Shown here: in pieces, positions 18,749-26,600 of the stretch
How the letters are laid out: the number at the start of each line of letters is the position of its first letter
Position numbering within the stretch: the first letter of the stretch is position 1
DNA from: Motiliproteus sp041586735
GTDB taxonomy: Bacteria > Pseudomonadota > Gammaproteobacteria > Pseudomonadales > Balneatricaceae
DNA length: 64,000 bases
Assembly (NCBI GenBank): GCA_041586735.1
Contig: JBFGZQ010000001.1
Coordinates: 124,001-188,000, forward strand
Direction: 5' to 3'
Position numbers and translations under genes: made by a program
Notes under the pieces: generated by a model
The model's input: the letters and a program-made list of their open reading frames with translations, nothing else
Told to the model about the DNA's origin: nothing
Databases searched by the model: none

Positions 18749-18984
18749 AAGAAGTTGATCAAAGAAAAAGTTAACGAGTTCAGTAAGCAAGCCAGGATCA
18801 GATAAAGATATCCGCCCCGATCAAACCTGTTTCGCTCTGTGGCCTTCGAGGCCATATCTACAATTAGGAATCGGGGTGCGCATACATAGAGGGCTGGGAG
18901 ATAGCGTCTCCACTAAAAAGCCGAATATACATACGCGTCTTAATTCTGAACAGTGCTTCCTTGCTAAACAGGAGGGGTCCATAT

Positions 18985-19221
18985 ACAGAGCGGTCATGAA
19001 GCGTCTGAAGTTTCGGCCTTGCTTGATGGCAGTCCCCACCACAATGGTGTCTTGTGTAGCCAAAGATTTATGACGTACTTTGCGGCCATTGTTGAGCTCT
19101 TGGCTACCACGCTTACCTCTTTTATCCATAAAGCCAACCTATCAAGAAATGTAGTTGACAAGTACATCTGGTCTGCTAGAGTAAATGTACTTACCAAGTA
19201 CATTGCGAATGAGAGGCCCCT
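18985..19221. other. Spacer between IS1111 element and island cargo
   Basis: 237 bp. A minus-strand open frame starting at 19129 runs into the IS end and lacks recognisable homology; I do not call it. The right part holds the promoter/operator of the next gene. Confidence 0.4.
19155..19204 (+). promoter_or_regulatory. Promoter with palindromic operator for the island gene pair
   Basis: TTGACA (19155-19160) is a perfect -35; TAGAGT or AGAGTA 16-17 bases later is a modest -10. The octamer AAGTACAT occurs at 19160-19167 and 19196-19203, and its complement ATGTACTT at 19185-19192. The last two are part of a perfect 9-3-9 palindrome (AATGTACTT-ACC-AAGTACATT, 19184-19204) placed where the transcript would start. 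This is the layout of an autorepressed promoter. Confidence 0.68.
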
Positions 19222-19899
19222 ATGTTTACAGGCGTTACATTACCCATTAGCTCGAACATTTCGAACGTCGAAGACGAAGAGCTGTACGCTTATTGTTACC
19301 GAACAATGAAGGCGCTGAATCTCCTCAACTTGAGTGCTTACGGAGCAGATGATGTCGACGTCTGGACTGATTTTCCTGAATGGTCCGGGTCCCCTGATCA
19401 TGTAGCTTATGTTGAGCAGTCCGTGATCTGGGAATGTTTGAAATCTGCTCATAGCTACGCCAATGGAGGCCCTATGAACTTCAATGAGGGTCAAACTGAA
19501 GATCTATTGGTGCAGCTCGCTCAGTGGCTTTGTGCCACATTTGCTTATCGTGAATTTAATGGAAACGGGTGCTGGGGTGGGGAAACAACTATTTACAAAT
19601 TCATCGCCCGATTAAAGCTGGATTTTGAATGGAACGTTGCTGACAAGTTCGTTTCGATCGAGTCAGGCTGGTACCCACATGCGCATGCCGAGCACCTCAA
19701 CATCTTTGAGATGACCTTGCTTGCCGGTATGGACAACATCCGTAGTGTACGCAACGCAACTTACGATAAAGAAAACCCGTTAAAAACTATCAAAGAAGGT
19801 AGGAATGTACTGGTGACCATCCCGGAAGCTCGCCGATGGTTACAGGGCAAAAAAGGATTTATTCCGACTGTTGGGAGGGATTATGGCAACGCTAACTAA
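19222..19899 (+). CDS. Island protein with C-terminal helix-turn-helix-like segment, function unknown
   Basis: 225 residues, ATG 19222 with GAGAGG six bases ahead. The first 165 residues match nothing I recognise and are rich in aromatic and acidic residues. The last 55 (LLAGMDNIRSVRNATYD…VLVTIPEARRWLQGKKGFIPT) resemble the small DNA-binding tail of plasmid and island regulators that read LAGMxxxRSVRNA and then a wing-like strand. It could be the repressor that binds the palindrome just upstream. It overlaps the next gene by 17 bp, so the two are translated together. An antitoxin-like role is possible but unproven. Confidence 0.6.
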   Translation: MFTGVTLPISSNISNVEDEELYAYCYRTMKALNLLNLSAYGADDVDVWTDFPEWSGSPDHVAYVEQSVIWECLKSAHSYANGGPMNFNEGQTEDLLVQLAQWLCATFAYREFNGNGCWGGETTIYKFIARLKLDFEWNVADKFVSIESGWYPHAHAEHLNIFEMTLLAGMDNIRSVRNATYDKENPLKTIKEGRNVLVTIPEARRWLQGKKGFIPTVGRDYGNAN

Positions 19900-20164
19900 G
19901 CATGCGGCTCGACGGTGCCAACAACGATCCATAAACCCGATGACGCTAGACTTTCTTGAGTGGTTTGGATGTGTCCGTTACCAAAAAGATGGATATAACT
20001 GCCTGACCTTACCGGCAGATCCAGCTGAACGCGCTGAAATGCGTAGCAATATGAAAGCGGCCTTAAAACTGATGGATAAAAATGTGTACGCGATAAATAC
20101 GAACCAAGGGTCTGTCGTCACAGCCGGTCACGAGTGCAAAACAATCCGCACGGCTTACTACTAA
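19883..20164 (+). CDS. Small DUF4258/BrnT-like protein, possible toxin
   Basis: 93 residues from ATG 19883, chosen because GGGAGGG lies four bases ahead; a TTG four codons earlier is less likely. The N-terminal pattern TKHAARRCQQRSINPMTLDFLEWFG (His-Ala, Arg, Gln-Arg, Ile/turn) and a late VVTAGHECKTIR strand resemble the small HxxxR…QRxI proteins grouped as DUF4258 or near BrnT-type toxins. The match is by eye only. Its overlap with a putative DNA-binding partner and the shared operator-controlled promoter fit a two-gene toxin-antitoxin-like unit, in which this would be the effector. Confidence 0.5.
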   Translation: MATLTKHAARRCQQRSINPMTLDFLEWFGCVRYQKDGYNCLTLPADPAERAEMRSNMKAALKLMDKNVYAINTNQGSVVTAGHECKTIRTAYY

Positions 20165-20222
20165 CGAACGGCTGTAGGTATGCGAGAAGACTTGTTAACA
20201 ATAATTATCACTATTAAACGGT

Positions 20223-20993
20223 ATGAATATGCTTAATCAATTTTCAGATCACATTATGAACCATGGCCCCAACTACAATAAGGAGTCTTTTCCTAAAGCG
20301 CTCCTGCTGCACAACCAGGACGACTTGGAGGTGTACTACGCGCCATTTGAGCATGTTAATACTGGTGCAAAGATCGTATTTTGCGGAATCACGCCGGGCG
20401 CCGCTCAAGCTGAAATCGCATTGAATAGCGTTGCTCGCTCTTTGAAAGACGGGCGCTCCCCTCAAGAAGCATTAAAGGTGGCAAAGCAATCGGCTAGTTT
20501 TGCCGGTGTTATGCGAAAGAACCTAGCGAAGCTGCTAGATCATGTCGGCGTTCAGGATCTTCTTGGAATCGGTCAATGCAGCGATCTGTTCAGCTCTAAA
20601 GCCCACCTTGTGCATTACACTTCTGCACTGAAAAACCCGGTGTTTTATCGAGGTAGCAATTACGCTGGCTCGCCTTCAATGCTTAAGACTCCGGCCCTGG
20701 CTAAGCAGGTTGACGACATTCTGGCAAAGGAAGTAACAGCGCTTTCAGAAGACACTCTATACATTCCTCTAGGACCTAAGGTGGCTGAAGCCCTCCATTA
20801 CTTAGTGAGCAAAGGTTTACTGAAAGAAGCTCAGGTTCTTGATGGACTTCCTCATCCGTCCGGAGCAAACGCTGAGCGTATCGCGTATTTCTGTGGCGAG
20901 AAACCAAGAGATAAACTGTCATCACGCACAAACCCGAATGTACTAGATGCGGCTAAAAACAACTTGATGAAGAAGATAGATGCAGCGAGATAG
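20223..20993 (+). CDS. Uracil-DNA glycosylase superfamily-like protein
   Basis: 256 residues, starting at ATG 20223 or 20229; ribosome site weak. GITPGAAQAE (55-64) sits at the end of a beta strand as motif 1 of the UDG fold does (the xGxxPGxxE water-activating loop). LPHPSGANAE (209-218) fits the HPS DNA-intercalation motif near the C-terminus. Family 4/5 Fe-S cysteines are not evident. It begins 59 bp after the small gene on the same strand. UDG-fold proteins act on uracil or modified bases; some island-encoded ones have been described as antiphage glycosylases. Whether this one is a repair enzyme, a defence enzyme or neither cannot be told from sequence. Confidence 0.62.
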   Translation: MNMLNQFSDHIMNHGPNYNKESFPKALLLHNQDDLEVYYAPFEHVNTGAKIVFCGITPGAAQAEIALNSVARSLKDGRSPQEALKVAKQSASFAGVMRKNLAKLLDHVGVQDLLGIGQCSDLFSSKAHLVHYTSALKNPVFYRGSNYAGSPSMLKTPALAKQVDDILAKEVTALSEDTLYIPLGPKVAEALHYLVSKGLLKEAQVLDGLPHPSGANAERIAYFCGEKPRDKLSSRTNPNVLDAAKNNLMKKIDAAR

Positions 20994-21364
20994 TTGCTGA
21001 CACTAGTCCAGGTGGCCGCTTGGGTTCGTCCGGAAACCAAAGTCAGTTATTGAGAATCTGAGTCATACAGGCGAGCGCTGTTAGTGCGAAGCAGTTCGCC
21101 TGCCTAAGCCTGGCTAGCGGCTGCTGAGTGATCAGGGGTTTGGGAGGTGTGCTGGGGGTACTGTCTGGTGTTGAGGTAAGAAGGTTGGATGGCGGGAGTT
21201 GCGACAAAGCGATCACCGCAAACCCAAATATTGATCTTTTTGTCAGCGTAAAGTTAAATAGACACCACCATACGGCATCGTATTTTTGGGAGCCTTTCGT
21301 CTATGCGTTTCATCGTTGGAGGCCCTGCTGCTTTGATAATACGTCGATTGAAAGAGATATACTT
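20994..21364. other. Spacer inside the island
   Basis: 371 bp. An upstream in-frame extension of the thioesterase (from 21128) is present, but its sequence is not family-like and is treated as non-coding. No RNA gene or clear terminator is seen. Confidence 0.45.
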
Positions 21365-21778
21365 ATGATATCAAAAGAAAAAATGAGAGAGTTTTTAAGT
21401 ACGGAATTCCCTCAAACAAAGTGCGTTGTCGAGGCAGTTGGAGGTAAATCGTCAACCGTTAAACATGCGGTTGGCTTTGATGAACTGCGTCCTGGTGGCA
21501 CCGTATCAGGCCCAGTGCTGATGACGGTAGCTGATGTTGCTCTCTATGTGGCTATTCTAGGCGAGATCGGCTTGGTTCCGCTTGCAGTAACAACCAACCT
21601 GTCGATTAACTTTCTTAGAAAGCCTGCATCAGACAGAGATATCATAGGTAAGTGTAATTTGCTAAAAATGGGTAAATCATTAGCTGTTGGCGAGGTTTCG
21701 TTATACTCGGATGGAGATACTGAGCCTGTAGCACATGTTGTTGGCACCTACTCAATACCCCCATTGAGTGGAAGCTGA
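21365..21778 (+). CDS. PaaI-family hotdog thioesterase
   Basis: 137 residues from ATG 21365, preceded by AAAGAGA. An in-frame start at 21128 would add 79 residues that do not resemble the family. The hotdog core is clear: LRPGGTVSGPVLMTVADVALYVAIL contains the GxxxGxxxxxxxD active-site helix of PaaI/YbgC-type acyl-CoA thioesterases, followed by TTNLSINFLRKP and the central strands. The substrate is probably an aromatic or short acyl-CoA, unspecified. A terminator-like hairpin lies 200 bp downstream. Confidence 0.85.
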   Translation: MISKEKMREFLSTEFPQTKCVVEAVGGKSSTVKHAVGFDELRPGGTVSGPVLMTVADVALYVAILGEIGLVPLAVTTNLSINFLRKPASDRDIIGKCNLLKMGKSLAVGEVSLYSDGDTEPVAHVVGTYSIPPLSGS

Positions 21779-21977
21779 TAAGCGGTTTAGTGCTGAATCA
21801 TGTAGATTGAGTAGTCGCCTTCAAAAGTGATATGCCGCACCGCACCGCAGCAATTTAGGAATTATTCCTATAGTCACTCCCTTCTCACAGGCATAAACTT
21901 CTGATCAAGCTGCACGGACACACGGGATGTGCCATCAGAAGGAACTGATGGGTAGCGGTGAAGGGTTCAATTAAAAG

Positions 21978-22002
21978 AGCTGCCATTGAAGGCGGCTTTT
22001 TT
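21978..22002 (+). terminator. Rho-independent terminator
   Basis: AGCTGCC (21978-21984), a six-base loop, GGCGGCT (21991-21997) with one G-T pair, then six T to 22002. It would end transcription from the thioesterase side, ahead of the DUF503 gene. Confidence 0.7.
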
Positions 22003-22068
22003 GCTTTCTGACGTACCTAAGCCCCTGCTTGTCGCTATCCTCTGTAATATATAGGGGTACCTTCCATC

Positions 22069-22365
22069 ATGAGCGACCAGTCCATTTTTATCACTCTTCT
22101 GACCATCGAATTGATGATCCCTCATGCCCAATCGCTCAAGGATAAGCGCAGTGAGGTACGGGGGTTAAAGGAGCGTATCCGCAGTAAATTCAATGCATCA
22201 GTGGCCGAGGTAGGATGCCTAGATAAATGGCAACGAACGGTACTTGCGGTCTGCCTGGTGGGTAACGACAAGCGTCAACTGGAATCAAATAACGCCCGAA
22301 TTCGCACCCTCTGTGAAGAGGCTTCTGGTGTCGAGATCACGTCCATTGATCAGGAGTGGCTGTGA
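22069..22365 (+). CDS. DUF503 family protein (YlxP-like)
   Basis: 98 residues. The pattern MIPHAQSLKDKRSEVRGLKERIRSKFNASVAEV followed by WQRTVLAVCLVGND is diagnostic for DUF503. Family members are small ferredoxin-fold proteins; in Firmicutes the ylxP gene sits with infB and rbfA, but no biochemical role is established. GTACC/TTCC precedes ATG 22069 without a strong ribosome site. It is an unusual cargo for an island and may be displaced chromosomal material. Confidence 0.88.
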   Translation: MSDQSIFITLLTIELMIPHAQSLKDKRSEVRGLKERIRSKFNASVAEVGCLDKWQRTVLAVCLVGNDKRQLESNNARIRTLCEEASGVEITSIDQEWL

Positions 22366-22414
22366 TTCCGGTTCTGCAGAGAACCCGTAGGACGTTAAGC
22401 GACTACCTGAGGCA

Positions 22415-22793
22415 TTAAAAACCCATCCCCGATATTCCGTCAGCGACAAACTGGATGGCTAGTGCGGCCAGAATGACCCCTAAAAAACATCGTAGGATCT
22501 CATCGCCGGTTCTGCCGATAATGACCTTGACGTATTTTGACAGTAGCATCAATACAAGGGTTGTAAGGGTAATAGTCAGAATTGCCCCCAGTACCGAGAG
22601 CTGACCGGTGGTTGAGTCCGCCTTAGAAAACAACAGGATTACCAAGGTGAGTGAGCCGGGTCCCGCCAACATGGGGATCGACATGGGGAAGACTGATACG
22701 TCCTTGCGGATTGTGGATTGGGTATATTCGGTATCTTTAGTGATCATGTTAAACGCAGTAAAGAACAGTAACAGTCTGTCTGTGTCAAACCCC
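22415..22793 (-). pseudogene. C-terminal half of a MarC-family membrane protein
   Basis: The frame stays open from 22793 (just inside a TAG at 22794-22796) to the stop at 22415, about 125 codons. It reads LLLFFTAFNMITKD, then the family block SVFPMSIPMLAGPGSLTLVILL and two further helices. MarC proteins are about 200 residues with six helices; the first half is missing. The break lies about 10 bp from the edge of the 206-bp repeat (22804), so the same event that made the repeat boundary probably cut this gene. An internal ATG at 22747 exists, but the product would lack half the fold. Confidence 0.82.
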
Positions 22794-22803
22794 TAGTTTC
22801 CCT

Positions 22804-23009
22804 CGTACTTGATGAGCAAAAACGGGTCATTAGTAAGTCAGTAGAGTATTCAATGGAGCGGAGGCTGAAGACGCGATCACTCTGAGGCCAGCCCCGAGAG
22901 GCTATGACCATGCGATCTGAGTCGCATAGCGATTCGACTATAACACATTGATTCTATGGGAATGGTGGGCCTTACTGGACTTGAACCAGTGACCGATCGA
23001 TTATGAGTC
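22804..23009. repeat. Right copy of the 206-bp island direct repeat
   Basis: Gap-free match to 16945-17150 with five transitions. It carries the last 27 codons of the thioredoxin-like gene, the spacer and the 3' half of the intact tRNA-Ile gene. The differences mean the two copies are not a recent simple duplication of one sequence. Confidence 0.93.
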
Positions 23010-23039
23010 GAGTGCTCTAACCAACTGAGCTAAAGGCCC
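22963..23039 (-). tRNA. ileX: tRNA-Ile with CAU anticodon (ileX type)
   Basis: 77 bases folding as a cloverleaf: acceptor GGGCCTT/AAGGCCC, D arm GCTC…GAGC, anticodon loop CTCATAA, T arm ACTGG-TTCAAGT-CCAGT and an encoded CCA end. A CAU anticodon could mean Met, but the body closely follows E. coli tRNA-Ile2 (TTAGCTCAG, GACTCATAATCG, GGTTCAAGTCCAG), in which C34 is changed to lysidine by TilS to read AUA. The 3' half of the gene is repeated at 17104-17150, marking this as the island's insertion site. Confidence 0.93.
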
Positions 23040-23699
23040 TTTTCAAAGGAGCGAAAATTCTACAGGCAAATGCTGCCCGAGCCAAGTGTTCACAACAAAC
23101 AAAGCAGATATTTTGACTTTCCGGATAGCCAAGAGCAGCGGCTCGCCCATGAAACGAGATAAGCATCCAGCCATTGGCCGATATCCCTAGGGATATAAAC
23201 CAAGGCGGGGGGGCAACGCTGAGCAGCGATGTATCAGCATCGGTGGAGCAGGCCGGTATCCTCTGGCTACAGCTACAGCTACAGCTACAGCTGCGTATGC
23301 GGGGTGTGGCTGGCTGGTTCGGGGGGAGTCCCGGCATAGGCGGCGGATACGCTGATCGGTAACGATCGGGTCGAGTTTGAATGACTAATCCTAAGGCACT
23401 AATCCTAAAGCGCTAATCCGTCTTATTTGTTTCCTCTATCAATAACTGATATTTTAACGTAAAAATCAGACTCAGACCAAATAAGCATAAGAATATGCTG
23501 TTGTTAATGCACCCCGCCGCAGTATCAGGATCACACCAGGATTACTGCGTTAGGCCGTCGTTTACCGGTCTTCCTGTCCTCATAGCGACTCTAATTATCT
23601 CTTTTTCTGCTTCGTTTGCTGATTTTAAACAGGGTCTTGAGGCCGAAAGCAACGTTGGCGATCCACCCCTTTGAACACCTATCCACGGAGAATAATCTG
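23040..23699. other. Long leader before the chemosensory operon, with (CTACAG)4
   Basis: 660 bp between the tRNA and the kinase start. It holds four tandem CTACAG units (23267-23290) and otherwise no coding frame I trust. The promoter of the four-gene operon must lie here; I cannot place it with confidence. Confidence 0.5.
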
Positions 23700-26600
23700 A
23701 TGGTCAGCCGCCGACCCGCTGCAAAGAGATCCGAGCCTTCGGCCGCTACCGAGGTCGCTGCCGAAAAATCAGCGCCCGCAGCCAAGCCGGCTTCTAAGCC
23801 AGTGGCGCGCCGCGCCACTGCCGCCCGCAGCAGGCTCGACAGCTTTGACTATTGGCTGAAGGCCTCTCTGGAAAAACTGGCCCATGGCGATCTGCGCGAA
23901 ACCCAGCTGCCGCCACGGGAACTCTCCGATGACGAGCTGGCCATCGCCGAGCGTCTGATCGCCATTCGTGAATATCAGGCCGACTACGCCGACCGTATCG
24001 ATGATCTTGCGCGCGGCGAGTACGACGGCCGTTGGCCGTTACACAGCCGCTACGACAGCATCGGCAGCAGCGTCCAGCGCATGATGCGGCTGATGGATGA
24101 CATGACCCGCGTCTGCAAAACCGTGATGACCGGCGATACCGACGCCAAGATGCTGGTCAAGGGGCTGGACGACAAGCTGGCCATCGCCTTCAACAGCGTC
24201 GTCGATACCCTGCGCGACGCCGCCGATCAGGCCGAGGTGATCGCCCGAGGCGATTTTCGCGTCGAAGTGCGGCCCAAGGGCGCCAAGGATCGCCTCGGCA
24301 ACGCGCTCTACGAAATGACCCGCATGCTTCGCGACGTCACCGGCCTCACCAACGTGCTCGCCAGCGGGGATCTGAGCCAGCGCCTCAGCCTGCGCGGCGA
24401 CAACGACCTGCTGGGTGTCTCGCTGCAGAGCCTCAGCGATACCCTGCGCGATTCCTGCGACCAGCTCGATATCATCGCCGACGGCGATTACCGCGCCGAG
24501 ATCCAGCCGCGTGGCCCGCGGGATCGTCTTGGCCATACCCAGTTCAGGATGGTCCGTCAGCTGCGCGAAGCGAGCGTGCTGATGGAGCAGGTAGCCATTG
24601 GTAACCTCAGCAACAAGCTCGAGGTCAAGAGCGAGCGCGACCTGCTCGGCACCTCAATCAACCGCGTTGTCGACACCCTGCGCGAAACCGCCGAACGCGC
24701 CAACCAGATCGCCGACGGTGACTTTAGTGCCGACATCGCCGCACGTAACGCCGATGACACCCTAGGGATCGCCCTGCGCAAAATGGACAACCGGCTGCGC
24801 GAACTCACCAAGGACGCGGATAGCCGCGAATGGCTCGGCCAGTGGCAAAACACTCTTGCCGAACAGATGCTCGGTGAACTCGACTACCAGACCCTTGGCA
24901 GTCGCGTTCTCGACGTCATCGTCAACAGCCTCGATGCCCAGGTGGCGGTGTTTTATATCCTCAACGACCCCAGGACTCTGCAGCTGGCCGCCAGCTACGC
25001 CTTCACCCACCGCCGTAACGGCGGTAACGAGTACGCCACCGACCAAGGCCTGCTCGGTCAGGCCTGCAACGAGCGCAAGGTGATGGTGATAGATGCCGTG
25101 CCGCCCGACTATATGCCGGTGGGATCAGCGCTGGGCGAGAGTGCGCCGCGCCAGCTGATGCTGGTACCGCTGGAGTACCGCGGCGAGCTGTTCGGTATCA
25201 TCGAGCTGGCCTCACTGAAGCCATTTGCTCAGCAACATCTGCAGCTGGTCGAAAACATACGTGAGTCGATCGCCCTGACTATCAGCATGGCCAAATCACG
25301 CGATAAAATGTCCGAACTGCTGGCCGAAAGCCAGGCGCAGTCGGAAGAGCTGCAGACCCAGCAGGAGGAGCTGCGGGCCTTCAACGAGGAGCTCGAAGAG
25401 CAGACCAAAATGCTCAAGGATAGCGAGGAGCGCCTCAAGCAGCAGAGCGAGGAGCTACAAGCCACCAACGAGGAGCTCGAGGAAAAGACCGAGTATCTTG
25501 AGCGCCAGCGTCAAGACATCGCCCAGCAAAATACCGTGCTGGAAGTGACCCGCAGCGAGATCGAAGAAAAAGCTCGCCAACTGGAAGTGACCAGCCGCTA
25601 CAAGAGCGAGTTTTTGGCCAACATGTCGCATGAGCTACGCACGCCCCTCAACAGTATGCTGCTGTTGTCCCGCTCGCTCGAAGATAACGACGATGGCAAC
25701 CTCACCGAGGAGCAGATGGAGTCGATGCGCGTCATCCACTCCGGTGGCCGCGACCTCCTCAACCTGATTAACGAGATTCTTGACCTGTCCAAGGTCGAGT
25801 CGGGCAAGATGAGCGTCGCCTGCGAAAACGTTTCGCTCGAGGAGCTACTGAGCAGAATGTCTGAACAGTTCGCACCTCAGGCTAAGGAGCGCGGTCTGAC
25901 GTTCGAACTTGAGCGCGCTGCCGAGGCCCCAGAGTGGCTGACCAGCGACAGCCAGCGGATCGAGCAGATCCTCAAGAACCTGCTCTCTAACGCGTTCAAA
26001 TTCACCGACCAGGGTCGTATCGGTATCCGCATCAGTCAGGCAGCACCGCAAACCCGCTTCAGCCTGGCGGCGCTACGTGGCGGCAACTGTCTGGCTCTGG
26101 CGGTGAGCGACACCGGCGTTGGCGTGCCGCCAGAAAAACAGGAGATCATCTTTGAAGCCTTCCAGCAGGCCGACGGCTCCACCAGCCGCAGGTACGGTGG
26201 TACCGGACTCGGTCTGACCATCTCCCGAGAACTGGCCAAACTGCTCGGCGGTGAGATCCAGCTGCACAGCCAAGCGGGCCAGGGCAGTACCTTCACCCTC
26301 TACCTGCCATTGACGCCTGCAGAGGGCGATTACGACCCCCATCCTGCTAACAGGCCCAGCGCCGTCGACAGCGCGCGCCTGGTGCCGCCGATCGATACCG
26401 CTCAAGCCACAGCGATGTTCTCAACCACGCCGCTAGCCACGCTGCCGCCGGGCAGCGACGACCGGGAAAACATACAACCCGGTGAGCGCTGCATTCTGGT
26501 GATCGAGGATGACATCCAGTTCGGCAAGCTGGTACTCGGCCTGGCCGCCAAGAAAGGCTTTAAGCGCCTGCAGGCACTAAGCGGCAACGAGGGCCTAGAC

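Larger units (their letters stand above)
17452..18984 (+). mobile_element. IS110-family element of the IS1111 group, interrupted
   Basis: An 11-bp subterminal inverted repeat, TGGACCCCTCC, occurs at 17459-17469 and as its complement at 18971-18981, framing the transposase. Subterminal rather than terminal repeats, with a few extra bases outside, are typical of the IS1111 group. The ends at 17452 and 18984 are estimates from that rule. Without the 169 bp inserted into the transposase the element would be about 1.36 kb, normal for the group. The 236 bp after the transposase (18749-18984) is non-coding and is where IS1111-type elements are reported to encode their guide (bridge) RNA. Confidence 0.8.

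Noticed and set aside
18821..19129. 102-codon minus-strand frame across the right end of the IS1111 element
   Set aside because: It crosses the subterminal repeat and element boundary, is rich in rare residues and matches nothing; most likely chance.
21128..21364. N-terminal extension of the thioesterase
   Set aside because: The extra 79 residues do not resemble the hotdog family, and ATG 21365 has a purine-rich site.
22963..23039. Reading the CAU tRNA as tRNA-Met
   Set aside because: The body matches the tRNA-Ile2 (lysidine) type rather than initiator or elongator Met tRNAs.
24039..24536. Long antisense frames within the kinase and other high-GC genes
   Set aside because: They are mirror frames of strongly supported coding sequence and have no own signals.
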